IMG/VR virus record: IMGVR_UViG_3300029286_000074
Span: 1-45,952 of that record
Origin: a virus
Strand: one strand, 5' to 3'
DNA: 45,952 nt
Of the stretch, positions 7,412 through 15,358 are shown piece after piece. Numbering within the stretch: the stretch's first letter is position 1; each line of letters opens with the position of its first letter. Both the position numbers and the translations under genes were made by a program. The notes below the pieces were generated by a model. That model was not told where the DNA came from, did no database searches, and was given only the letters and a program-made list of their open reading frames with translations.

Positions 7412-9094
7412 TTATTTTTTAATCAAAGTTTTCTTTACGGGAGCAGGTTCTTCCTTCTTAACAGGTGCTGTTGCTTTTTCAACTGGTTTACCAGTCTTAG
7501 GATCAATTGCTGTTTTCTTTGGTTTCAAGCCCTGTTGATCCATCTGTTCTCCACCTTCATCTAACTGAGGCATCAATTCTGGATATTTTTCTTCTTCAGT
7601 GGCTTGAGCAAGTCTAAGTCTACGGTAATTACCAAATCCCATTCTCTTTGCAATTTCCTCATTAGGAATTCCAAGATTGTCATAAACAGACCCATGTTTA
7701 ACACCCAAGAAAGCTCTTGCTCTTGTTTCTGCATCATTGACCTCTGAAACTGGATAAGTAACATCAATCAAAAACTCAGGAGCTTTTGAAACATCTTTAA
7801 AAATAGGCTTCTTTGCTTTGTAGTCAACTGCTACTTTAGCACTGAATAAACGCGGGAAACTGCTTACTGCCGCTTTTAAATAGAAGACTGCACGATAGAA
7901 GTCATACTTTAAAAAACGGTCGAAATAAGCTATCTCATCCGACACACGATCTGACATTGGACCACGTGACGCCTTAACAGAAGCAAAGGTTCCTTTACTC
8001 TGCCCAGTAGACACATCTTCAGGTTCATTAAGTCCCCCTGTAACCATATGCAAAATATCTGTATCGGAATCGCTGATTGAAGGTAATTTGGGGGAATGGG
8101 CCTCAATCTTCATTCCTGGGGGAAGAACAAGAGTGCTACCCGGAGTCTTCTTTGCCATAATACCTGTTTTACGTCTTTCTTCATCAGTAAGAGAAAGCCA
8201 AGTACGGAAAGACTTCGGATCCTCAATGGACACAACCCAAACATAAGCTCCAGACGATTTCTTATGATCAATTTCATACTTCTTCAGATTCTCGTAATGG
8301 TTCAACCATTCAATAATTGTCCTAAGATAAGAAACATTACGGTAAGTGATGAATGATCTATCCCAAGAAACAATAAATCTCTGAAAACCACCAAGATCAT
8401 TGTAAATATTTTTGCTACTCTTGGAATCTTTCGTCAAACCCTCATTAAAATTATTCACTTTTCTTGCTACTTTCATCAACTCAGGGTAATAAGCCATGAA
8501 AATAGAAGGAACAAGCACTACCTCATTGTTGGTATTTCCTGTAGCAGAACTGTTTACAGTAACATAGTAAAACAAAGGAAAAGTGGATTTATTCGGATGA
8601 TAGATAATACCATCATCTCCTCCTCCTGTAATGTGAGCAGGGTCTATAAAATCAACTTCAATGAAACTATCAGGATGTACTGTCAAAAGAAGAAACAACT
8701 CACCTTCTACAAAAGCTCTTGCGGTAAACTTTGTCCAATACATATAAAGACGATTTCTTGGATCAAACTCTGTTTCTGTAATGGCTTCTTGGATTTCAGG
8801 AACATCACAAGATATTTCAAAACCAAGACCAGTGAGTCTGCCTACTTGCCCTCTAATAGCTGTACCTACAAAAGGGTTTTTGTTGAACTTAGCCCAACAT
8901 ATCTTTTGCAAGTTGGCTCGGTCTTCCATAGGATTAACTGCACCTATAGAAAAACCATCTTCATCCTTGGTTCCTTCTGATTCTCCTACAGCATCATATT
9001 GCCAAGGCATGGATAACTTTAAAGAAGAAAGTTCCTCATCTGTTAATTTGGATAAAGCCGATTCCGCTAAAGTTAAATCATTTTGATTACGCAT
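7412..9094 (-). CDS. Portal protein
   Basis: The 560-residue product lies directly after terminase (interrupted by the homing endonuclease). It has portal-like features: a conserved-looking N-terminal half with WAKFNKNPFVGTAIRG, GLGFEISCD and FVEGELFLL; a central stem region (GFQRFIVSWDRSF...LNHYENLKKYE); the phrase ITDSDTDILHMVTGGL-like around residue 350 with NEPEDVSTG; and a Lys/Pro/Ala-rich disordered tail. It would form the dodecameric DNA channel at one capsid vertex. The start ATG overlaps the endonuclease stop, and its ribosome binding site AGGAGG is inside the endonuclease's last codons. The first 22 residues differ from the older start left upstream (see 9587-9661). Confidence 0.8.
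   Translation of the reverse strand: MRNQNDLTLAESALSKLTDEELSSLKLSMPWQYDAVGESEGTKDEDGFSIGAVNPMEDRANLQKICWAKFNKNPFVGTAIRGQVGRLTGLGFEISCDVPEIQEAITETEFDPRNRLYMYWTKFTARAFVEGELFLLLTVHPDSFIEVDFIDPAHITGGGDDGIIYHPNKSTFPLFYYVTVNSSATGNTNNEVVLVPSIFMAYYPELMKVARKVNNFNEGLTKDSKSSKNIYNDLGGFQRFIVSWDRSFITYRNVSYLRTIIEWLNHYENLKKYEIDHKKSSGAYVWVVSIEDPKSFRTWLSLTDEERRKTGIMAKKTPGSTLVLPPGMKIEAHSPKLPSISDSDTDILHMVTGGLNEPEDVSTGQSKGTFASVKASRGPMSDRVSDEIAYFDRFLKYDFYRAVFYLKAAVSSFPRLFSAKVAVDYKAKKPIFKDVSKAPEFLIDVTYPVSEVNDAETRARAFLGVKHGSVYDNLGIPNEEIAKRMGFGNYRRLRLAQATEEEKYPELMPQLDEGGEQMDQQGLKPKKTAIDPKTGKPVEKATAPVKKEEPAPVKKTLIKK
9032..9049. repeat. 18-bp direct repeat flanking homing endonuclease, copy A
   Basis: TTCCTCATCTGTTAATTT lies inside codons 17-23 of portal. 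An identical copy is at 9599-9616, inside the severed older portal start. The two copies bracket the HNH gene and mark the portal segment duplicated or replaced on insertion. Confidence 0.85.
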
Positions 9095-9590
9095 AATTCC
9101 TCCTAACTAAAACTTTTTTAGGAAAATTTAATCGAGCAAATTCACCAAATAATTCTATTGCTTTTTTATCCCAAGCTCTTGCTGCCGCTTCTTCATTATC
9201 AAAATAACCTAAATAATGTACTGTTCCTTTATATTGTATCTGTACTCTCCATTTTCTTTTGTCATTCCACAAAACTCCCCTGTACAATGAAGATTTTTTA
9301 CAAACATGTATCTTCTGATTACATACGTTTTGCAACCGATTACAATTTCTTAAATTGCATTTTTGATTATTAAGACCATTTCCATCTTTATGATCTGTTT
9401 CCATTCCTTTGGGAGTATTCATAATTACCCGATGCATTGGTAATTCTTTGCACTTTTTTGTAATAGGATCATAAAGAGTTCTTACAGCATAAAAACCTGG
9501 TCTTACATGCCATTTCCATTGATTAAGATATTCAAAATCTTCATCATCCACTATAGTAACTTTTCCTTGTGTAAGTGTTATTTCTTTCAT
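9087..9590 (-). CDS. HNH homing endonuclease with AP2 DNA-binding domain
   Basis: The 167-residue product has an HNH_3-type nuclease core (MHRVIMNTPKGMETDHKDGN, then NLRNCNRLQNVCNQ; about 52-94) and a C-terminal AP2-like domain (SSLYRGVLWNDKRKW...AAARAWDKKAIELFGE...LNFP, about 100-158). This is the standard layout of free-standing phage homing endonucleases, which cut a cognate site in related phages and copy themselves in. It sits exactly at the 5' end of the portal gene. Its start overlaps the stop of a 24-codon leftover of portal, and its stop overlaps the present portal start. Its 3' end supplies portal's ribosome binding site. Confidence 0.9.
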   Translation of the reverse strand: MKEITLTQGKVTIVDDEDFEYLNQWKWHVRPGFYAVRTLYDPITKKCKELPMHRVIMNTPKGMETDHKDGNGLNNQKCNLRNCNRLQNVCNQKIHVCKKSSLYRGVLWNDKRKWRVQIQYKGTVHYLGYFDNEEAAARAWDKKAIELFGEFARLNFPKKVLVRRNYA

Positions 9591-9661
9591 AAAAATAATT
9601 CCTCATCTGTTAATTTAAGCAATGCCGAAGCAACAATTTCCATTTTATTTGTGTTTTTCAT
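9587..9661 (-). pseudogene. Severed original 5' end of portal gene
   Basis: This 24-codon ORF (M-K-N-T-N-K-M-E-I-V-A-S-A-L-L-K-L-T-D-E-E-L-F-L) has GGAGGATTTTCA before its ATG. It aligns with portal residues 1-23, sharing SALxKLTDEEL and an identical 18-base stretch. It appears to be the old portal start, cut off when the HNH gene entered. It may still act as a short translated leader that couples terminase to endonuclease expression. Confidence 0.75.
9599..9616. repeat. 18-bp direct repeat flanking homing endonuclease, copy B
   Basis: This is the identical partner of 9032-9049, inside the severed portal start. The distance between copies is 567 bases, slightly more than the endonuclease ORF. 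Confidence 0.85.
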
Positions 9662-9757
9662 TGAAAATCCTCCATTTTTTAAAGAAAAACCTAAATTTTT
9701 ACTAAATTTTGAATAAAATAACAAAAAAAGGAGAAAAAGTCAAGCTATTTCTTCCAA

Positions 9758-11725
9758 TTACCAAGCACCTAAAGGAACATGTTCTCTAACCATTGTTCCA
9801 AACCAATGTTCAGCTCGTCTTTCTCTAAAATCATTGACAGAAATTTCTCTACCACCATATATTCCCCAAGCAATACTGAATAAGCAGTCATCTTGTATGC
9901 CATTCTTTTCCATTTTCTCAGGAGAACCAAACCAATGTTTAGCAGGATCATGAAAAAATATTCCTGCTTCTTCTCTGAATAAATCCATTTCTTTGCTGCC
10001 CCAAACACCTAATGGAGCACATTTAATCCTAGCACCAGTAGCCGTCAAATATAATTCACTGAATGCAGCTTTTTGTTTGTCATAAGTAGGAAAGATAGCT
10101 TCTAAGGAAATAGTCTTTTCTTCACACCAAGGAACTAAATCCCAAATACCCCACCGCTCACCACATATTCTATCAATACCATCAAATTCAGTTTGTGTGG
10201 AAAGGATCAATTCTTTTATATCCGCTAAACTATGAGACTCCACATTCACTACATGAAGAATGATGTAAACATAATTAGGAGCAACCCCATTATCAATAAG
10301 AAAAGGTCTAGAACCACTACCAGGTAATCCTTTAGCAATAACGGAAAAAACAGTTCTAGCACCTTGATTTGTTATTTTCATCGGATCTGCCCGATCAAGT
10401 CCTGCAAGGATAGCCCACTTAGTATCGAGAATACTTCCCAACCGTTCAAGATTGTCTAAAGTACCCATCACAGGAAAACCACCCTCATCTCTTAAAGGCA
10501 TGTAGTTCTCCATGGGCATCAATCTTCTCTTGATGTTCTGTAACTCTACCATCTCACTACCAGACAAATGTAGTTTTGTTCGGTTTTCCTCAAACACCTT
10601 CATACTGTCCTCAAGCCTTACTTTTCTATCAATGGCAGGCATCAAAGCAATACCATTTCCAGCAACTCCATCAATTCCTAAATAACTCATTGCTTCTAAT
10701 GTTTCTGGAGAAAACACTCGCAAAGAACCAGAACTCCAAGTATTCAAAAAATACCTCTCATAATCACCAAGAGGAAACTTAGATTTATAAGCATCTAACT
10801 GGGGTTGGGACATATTGGGATTCCAATAGTCAGCAGCCGATCCATCCTTACTAAATCTGTAACTAAAAAACAATGACGGATCTTTCCTATGAACATAAGT
10901 GTCAAACAGATTGTAAAGGATGTGAGTCTTAGCAGAAACAGTGGAGTCAATAACACCGAAAGCATTTGGGATATTACGAATAGATCCATCTAGCTGCACA
11001 AAAAACTTAGGATTCTTCATGTCAAAGATTTCAGAAAACGTATATCCGGTAATATTAGAAACAATACCAGAGAAAGAAGAAATAGCCCGAATGACAGACA
11101 CATCATTCCCTTGATCATCAGTCAAACGAATCTTCTTCTCAAGGATGTTACGTTTACCAATTACAGCCAATAAAGAAGTTGAGTTAAGAATGATGTCTTT
11201 CATAATATCAAAATGGACGAAAGTAATCTGTTCCTTTGAATTAGCTCCAAGAACAATCTGCTGCTTCGACCAATTAAAGAACTTCCAAAGCTGTATTAGG
11301 CAAGCAAGCAGGGATTTGCCTTCTCCACGCATCCAACACAAAATAATCAACCGATGAATAAACTCTCCGTCAACCATTCGCAAAGCAGTCCGACAAATCT
11401 CTTTTTGTGCTTCCCAGATAGTACGATAAGATTTCCCAGTCTTAGGATTAATATCCGAGGGTAATTCGGAAATCGGACACCACTGTGCCATAACCGCCCC
11501 AACAGGATAAATAGGAATGGAAACATTATCCTCACACCACGCTACAAACCCCTCAGGCCCATCTTGATAAGAATCCGGTTCATAAATAGTGTAAGGTTCA
11601 AGAGAGTCTACATCTACGGTATAAATCTTATCCGGATCAAAAACACCTTTCTTGTTGGCTTTAATTAACCGTTTAGTATTAGCCCGAGATATGTTGGATA
11701 ACCGCTTACGAATAATAATACTCAT
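9758..11725 (-). CDS. terL: Terminase large subunit
   Basis: The 655-residue product is the packaging motor ATPase and nuclease. The Walker A-type motif is CWMRGEGKS (about 130-138), followed by the adenine/coupling region IVLGANSKEQ. The Walker B strand is probably GYTFSEIFDM near 227-236, followed by a coupling-like SVSAKTHILYN segment. The C-terminal nuclease domain begins at WAILAGLDRADPMK with an acidic metal ligand. Length is at the upper end of the usual range. The start overlaps the small terminase stop as ATGA, so the two are translationally coupled. Confidence 0.85.
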   Translation of the reverse strand: MSIIIRKRLSNISRANTKRLIKANKKGVFDPDKIYTVDVDSLEPYTIYEPDSYQDGPEGFVAWCEDNVSIPIYPVGAVMAQWCPISELPSDINPKTGKSYRTIWEAQKEICRTALRMVDGEFIHRLIILCWMRGEGKSLLACLIQLWKFFNWSKQQIVLGANSKEQITFVHFDIMKDIILNSTSLLAVIGKRNILEKKIRLTDDQGNDVSVIRAISSFSGIVSNITGYTFSEIFDMKNPKFFVQLDGSIRNIPNAFGVIDSTVSAKTHILYNLFDTYVHRKDPSLFFSYRFSKDGSAADYWNPNMSQPQLDAYKSKFPLGDYERYFLNTWSSGSLRVFSPETLEAMSYLGIDGVAGNGIALMPAIDRKVRLEDSMKVFEENRTKLHLSGSEMVELQNIKRRLMPMENYMPLRDEGGFPVMGTLDNLERLGSILDTKWAILAGLDRADPMKITNQGARTVFSVIAKGLPGSGSRPFLIDNGVAPNYVYIILHVVNVESHSLADIKELILSTQTEFDGIDRICGERWGIWDLVPWCEEKTISLEAIFPTYDKQKAAFSELYLTATGARIKCAPLGVWGSKEMDLFREEAGIFFHDPAKHWFGSPEKMEKNGIQDDCLFSIAWGIYGGREISVNDFRERRAEHWFGTMVREHVPLGAW

Positions 11726-12264
11726 CGGATCACACCTTTCCGAGAACCAGAACCGGAAGTCATACGTTTATAATAAGTAGGATCACCTTTTTCAAAGTCA
11801 GAAGAAGGGGCAGCAGCAGAACCAGGAGTAACTTCGGGTTTACCGGAGAAGGAAAATGACAAGTCAAGGTCTTTCCACATTATGTGGATTGTTGACAGTG
11901 TTGCTCGGATTTCCTTATAAATAGGATGTACGGACATACCTTTCTCGGTAAACACCATAGGCGAAGCTAACGACAATTCAATGATTTGCATTTTCATCAA
12001 CTGGACATACAGTGGTATAATCTGCATCCCTATCTTAAACAACATTGCTTCATCTAAATACTTGTAGGTAGTGAGAATAGAATTGTAAAGGGTTTCCAGG
12101 TATTTCACTTGCACAGCACATTTGCCACGTTTAAGATAACCACACATATCGTTCACTGGACACAGTTCCGAGGAACAGTCACGAATACCATCCCAGGCGA
12201 ACATCGTCATGTCCTTACGCACTTGCCCCTTTTCTAATGACATATCCCCAATCTTTAAATTCAT
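11722..12264 (-). CDS. terS: Probable terminase small subunit (P27-like) with Cys cluster
   Basis: The 180-residue product is called small terminase from its place overlapping terL and from a C-terminal stretch (SVHPIYKEIRATLSTI...WKDLDLSFS) that resembles the end of P27-type small terminases. An unusual feature is four Cys in an N-terminal segment (CSSELCPVNDMC then KRGKC, about 30-49), which could bind zinc. ATG 12264 is chosen because AGGAGG lies seven bases upstream; an ATG 14 codons earlier overlaps the -10 region of the late promoter. The tail is rich in Ser, Gly and Pro. Confidence 0.6.
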   Translation of the reverse strand: MNLKIGDMSLEKGQVRKDMTMFAWDGIRDCSSELCPVNDMCGYLKRGKCAVQVKYLETLYNSILTTYKYLDEAMLFKIGMQIIPLYVQLMKMQIIELSLASPMVFTEKGMSVHPIYKEIRATLSTIHIMWKDLDLSFSFSGKPEVTPGSAAAPSSDFEKGDPTYYKRMTSGSGSRKGVIR

Positions 12265-12287
12265 AATTTTTCCTCCTATTATGAGGG

Positions 12288-12316
12288 AAGGTAACAGAAT
12301 TTTCATTTTTTGTCAA
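12288..12316 (-). promoter_or_regulatory. Leftward late-operon promoter (sigma-70 type)
   Basis: On the minus strand, -35 TTGACA (12316-12311) is followed by 17 bases and -10 TACCTT (12293-12288). The start site would fall just before the small terminase ribosome binding site, giving a very short leader. It is the obvious start for the whole terminase-to-capsid operon. Confidence 0.7.
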
Positions 12317-12663
12317 CTTACATTTAAGGAAATCAGATAAATTTTATTCTAATCCTCACTTTACTTGCACTCTTTATGCTTATTCTGCTTATTTTTCGGT
12401 ATCCGCTAATGTCCGCTGTCTTACACATACTGTATGACAGACTTTAGACAAGTCATAGAATATTACTTATTACTAGAAACCAATGGTTTACTTATTTTGG
12501 CATATTTTTTTGGGAAAAAATTTATGGTTCGGTCCCTACTCTGCTGTTCGTTTTTTCTTCTCAAGATAAAGCTTGACGTGCTTAGTACGTTGAATTGAAT
12601 GAATTGCATGACTATATCAATCAATTGACTTTAAACGAGCATAATAAGCGATTAAAGAGCATA
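12317..12663. other. Gene-free AT-rich spacer
   Basis: There is no credible ORF here. Short inverted pieces such as CTGTC...GACAG (about 12418-12441) and CGTGCTTAGTACG (about 12577-12589) are present. I see no clear function beyond separating the late promoter from the terminator of the leftward gene at 12708. Confidence 0.4.
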
Positions 12664-12703
12664 AAAAAAGCGTATGAATGATTTTCTATTCATACGCTTT
12701 TTT
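12664..12703. terminator. Bidirectional Rho-independent terminator
   Basis: This is a perfect stem of about 16 bp (AAAAAAGCGTATGAAT pairing with its complement) around the 8-base loop GATTTTCT. It has an A-run before and a T-run after, so it reads as a terminator on both strands. It lies five bases past the stop of the leftward gene at 12708-13115 and shields the late promoter from read-through. Confidence 0.85.
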
Positions 12704-12707
12704 ACTT

Positions 12708-13115
12708 TTAAACTGTTCTCTTTTGTATTTTTTGCAATGTATCACTGTTTAAATGTCTAACTATTCTTTCAGTAACTTGACGATGATTCATACACTTATG
12801 ATTGTCTTTGCGATACATGCGCACATTATACTTACTAACTAAGTCATACAATTTTTTAGTAGTATCTTCGTCTTTACATGTTAACTTCTCTAACTCGACT
12901 TGAGTTAATAGAGATGCTTTTCGTAAAGCAGTAACAAAGACAGTAGATGCGTACGCTTGAGTAGTATTAACAAAGTCATATACTTCAAGAGTATTCGCGA
13001 TCTTTGCAATGCTATTAGTATCACTCTTGACAATCGCTTTATATACATTAGCAATTGCTTTATTCTCAACACTAATAGTCACTTTTTTTCTCAAGATGTG
13101 CTTTGTCATTGTCAT
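12708..13115 (-). CDS. Unknown Lys-rich protein in the divergence hub
   Basis: The 135-residue basic product is mostly helical in appearance (IAKIANTLEVYDFVN..., ELEKLTCKDEDTTKKLYDLVS), with a C-terminal CMNHRQVTERIVRHLN segment that could be a helix-turn-helix. The start is either 13115 or 13109 (both ATG); upstream AGAAAGAGAAAGA is only a weak ribosome binding site. It is a single-gene unit, with its own promoter (13310-13337) and terminator (12664-12703), separate from the late operon. Its place between the divergent early and late arms would suit a regulator, but no family is recognised. Confidence 0.65.
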   Translation of the reverse strand: MTMTKHILRKKVTISVENKAIANVYKAIVKSDTNSIAKIANTLEVYDFVNTTQAYASTVFVTALRKASLLTQVELEKLTCKDEDTTKKLYDLVSKYNVRMYRKDNHKCMNHRQVTERIVRHLNSDTLQKIQKRTV

Positions 13116-13309
13116 TGTCTTTCTCTTTCTTTCTATTAGTTAAACATTACAAATAAACAAATCAATATTTAAATTGAATATAGTTTATATGCTTTGTTTT
13201 CGTTTAATAGAGTTATGTCAAAGAACATCTAATCTATTCTTTAATGCTTTGTTAAAAGTCTTTAAAGACTGACACTAAAGAACAGAGTGCAGCTCTTGAC
13301 TGCGAAGCA

Positions 13310-13337
13310 ATAGTATCACAATCGAATGATTTGTCAA
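13310..13337 (-). promoter_or_regulatory. Leftward promoter for the 12708-13115 gene
   Basis: On the minus strand, TTGACA (13337-13332), a 16-base spacer, and TACTAT (13315-13310) preceded by TGA (extended -10). The -10 including TGA is identical to that of the rightward promoter at 31695. The resulting leader is about 190 bases. Confidence 0.65.
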
Positions 13338-13747
13338 ACAATACAATAAACTACGACTGACACCGACCGACCATTTACCATGACTCCTATAATAAACCTT
13401 CTCCTTATACACATACCCAGGCATATGTATCTGTTTTTGCCAATTAACCCCATGCCCTTTTACTAAATTGTTCTGCACCTACCTAAATAAATAAAGCACC
13501 TTATTTAGGAATAGTATATTATCCATGGATAGGGATGATCTTATATAGTTGCTTATTAATAACCACGATTTTCTTTTAATAAACCTTTTCCTGGTTTTCC
13601 TTTATTATTCCTTATCCTTAATATTTATTTAAAACCTTTTCCTTAATTAACCCATCTCCATGGATTGGTAGATCCATGTGTATATAAAAATTCCATATCC
13701 ATAAACAAGAGAAAATCAATTCTAAGTTTTATGGAAAGGAATTAGTT

Positions 13748-13775
13748 CCAGGAATAAGGAAATTCCTTATCCTGG
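13748..13775. repeat. Inverted repeat CCAGG...CCTGG
   Basis: CCAGGAATAAGGAA is followed at once by TTCCTTATCCTGG, a 13-bp inverted repeat with one bulged A and almost no loop. It is cruciform-capable and lies in the gene-free hub. Confidence 0.7.
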
Positions 13776-13833
13776 TAAAGTTAACCTTAACCTTCCCTTT
13801 AATAGGTAGAAAGGGTAAAAGGGAAACCCTCAA

Positions 13834-13880
13834 AAGGATTACCGAGGAAAAGGAAACCTTTCCATGGATCGGTAATCCTT
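13834..13880. repeat. Long inverted repeat with nested palindrome
   Basis: The arms AAGGATTACCGA (13834-13845) and TCGGTAATCCTT (13869-13880) are perfectly complementary over 12 bp. The 23 bases between contain a second inverted pair (GGAAAAGG/CCTTTCC, one bulge). No T-run follows, so a terminator is unlikely; a protein-binding or origin-type structure is more likely. Confidence 0.75.
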
Positions 13881-14708
13881 ACAAACAAATAGTAATCAGT
13901 AAGAAAACCTACTCCATGGAAAGGAATCAGCACAAGACTGTATTAAGTAATAGAATAAGTCCTACCGTTGGGCATATTCAAAAGTAAACGGTTACGGAGA
14001 CGGTTGTTGAATCATTGGACGGGCACTGGAAAGGTTCCGAGTCACCTCGAAAAGGCTCGGTTTCGTTTAATTTTGTTTATTCTACATAATTCAGCTCACT
14101 ACTCCTAATCCCGACAAGAAACTATCAATTCCGCACCATCTTCCTGGTTTTATCAATCAGATACTCTATAACACATAAGCAAGTCTGTTTACCTTTCCTT
14201 TCCTTATTCCTTATTCCTTTTTACGGTATCAAATTTCTCTTATACTATTCTACTACTCTTTTCTGCCTTTTTCTTCATTTTACCGGTAACATTCATTCTT
14301 TTACCTTTATGGAAAGGTTTTTTCTTTCTTTTCCTTGGTTTTTCTTTAGTTATTTACTTTACCTGGTTTTTGACGGAAGTTTTCCTTGGTTCTATTCTTT
14401 GTTTTCTTTTTTGTTCAGAGTTCTTCTGTCTTTGTGCTTATAACTGCGGACGATTGCTTTACCATCATTTCCTTTCTCTATATGATACTCTGTTCATTTT
14501 CTTTTAATTAATGCGGGATTTTTGATTTACCTTTAGGATCATCTCTTGTGAAAATCCTTCTTTCAGAAAATATTATCTCTGGGGCGGGAAATTCTTATTT
14601 CCATGGTATTCTTAGAAATTCCAGGTTATGTTCAAAAATGCTTTTATTTTGTCCAGAAATCCTTAGGAAGTGTTTGATTTCTTTTGAGAAAATAAATAAT
14701 CTTTTTTC

Positions 14709-14737
14709 TTGACACCCCAACATGTATCTGTTATCGT
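14709..14737 (+). promoter_or_regulatory. Rightward early promoter
   Basis: TTGACA (14709-14714), 17-base spacer, TATCGT (14732-14737) with an upstream TG (extended -10). The -35 region TTGACACCCCAACATG closely matches that of the promoter at 31695 (TTGACACAACAACATG). It is the best candidate to start the rightward early transcript. Confidence 0.55.
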
Positions 14738-14743
14738 TTTAAC

Positions 14744-15270
14744 ATGATTAATAAGAAAAAACATAGTGACTCCCGAATCAGAATTTTCACGATCTTGACA
14801 CATTTTCGGGAAAGTCGTAAGAGCCAACCATTAAATGTTCTCTTACATAGCTCTTGATCCGTACCGAATCTCAAGAGTGACAGACGTTTCCTCGGGAGTG
14901 CAATATAGAACATCTGCCAGCGCACATTTAAAAACGATCAGATCAGCGCCGAACCGAAACAATAAGTCAAAAATCCTTAAGGAACACGCACTAAGAACAG
15001 AAGCCCCGAGTGGCAGCGAAGTTTGAATCTGCCGCGTGGACATACTTCAAGTTGGAATCTTTTGATTTGCAGACTCTAAAGTGAGTTTTCCGAGAAAAGC
15101 CTTGCGGAGTTTGAATCTTGTCTTTTCTCGTAAAATTGCTTGATTGACCAAGCTGAGGGAGAGCAAATCATCATAGTTTCGTTAAATCTTCGTCCGTCAG
15201 GGAAGCATGTTACTTTGATAAATCGCAGTCGTGATGGCCTTAGGGTTACTCTCTTTCTTTTCTCCTAACG
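14744..15270 (+). ncRNA. Candidate structured leader or non-coding RNA
   Basis: About 530 bases between the early promoter and the first early gene hold no convincing ORF, yet look richer in GC and more structured than the tract to the left. Visible stems: GACT-CCCGAA with TTCGGG-AGTC (14769-14815), CTCTTGA/TCAAGAG (14851-14877), GGCAG/CTGCC (15011-15032), and CGAGAAAAG/CTTTTCTCG (15091-15130). The motif AGTTKGAATCT occurs three times (15019, 15049, 15108). No known RNA family is recognised. It could be a free ncRNA or a long 5' leader. Confidence 0.45.
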
Positions 15271-15294
15271 GATCGTAACTTTTTTGTTACGATC
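15271..15294 (+). promoter_or_regulatory. Leader hairpin 1 before first early gene
   Basis: Perfect 9-bp stem GATCGTAAC/GTTACGATC with a T6 loop. No T-run follows, so it is probably not a terminator. It is a fixed structure in the 5' leader, possibly stabilising the message. Confidence 0.6.
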
Positions 15295-15301
15295 TTCTAC
15301 T

Positions 15302-15336
15302 TGTTTCCCGGGAGTTTTGTTTGCTCCCGGGAAACA
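15302..15336 (+). promoter_or_regulatory. Leader hairpin 2 before first early gene
   Basis: Perfect 13-bp stem TGTTTCCCGGGAG/CTCCCGGGAAACA with a 9-base loop (TTTTGTTTG), ending ten bases before the ribosome binding site GAAAGGAA of the next gene. It is very stable compared with anything nearby. It may insulate or protect the 5' end of the coding message. Confidence 0.65.
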
Positions 15337-15358
15337 CTTTAACCGAAAGGAATTTAAA

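Larger units (their letters stand above)
13340..14700. other. Palindrome-rich gene-free tract, possible origin region
   Basis: About 1.3 kb without a credible gene. It is dense in short motifs and their complements: CCTTTTCC/GGAAAAGG, TTCCTTATTCC/GGAATAAGG, and at least five CCATGG cores (near 13524, 13662, 13863, 13916, 14600). Two good inverted repeats are listed separately. The composition, and the position at the divergence point of the two arms, would suit a replication origin or protein-binding region. No iteron array of fixed spacing is seen. Confidence 0.4.

Noticed and set aside
9087-9661. Group I intron in the portal gene
   Set aside because: The insert is almost entirely the HNH ORF; there is no room for intron core sequences, and portal has a new start and RBS after it.
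13275-13478. Leftward 67-codon ORF
   Set aside because: No convincing ribosome binding site, composition unlike neighbours, and it lies across the promoter at 13310.
13950-14080. tRNA-like stretch (ACCGTT...AACGGT, GGTTCCGAGTC)
   Set aside because: No consistent acceptor, anticodon and T arms could be folded; I found no tRNA gene in the window.
14731-15043. Small ORFs in the early leader on both strands
   Set aside because: No ribosome binding sites and they coincide with perfect RNA stems; more likely structured RNA.
15271-15336. Leader hairpins as terminators
   Set aside because: Stems are strong, but no T-run follows either one in the rightward direction.
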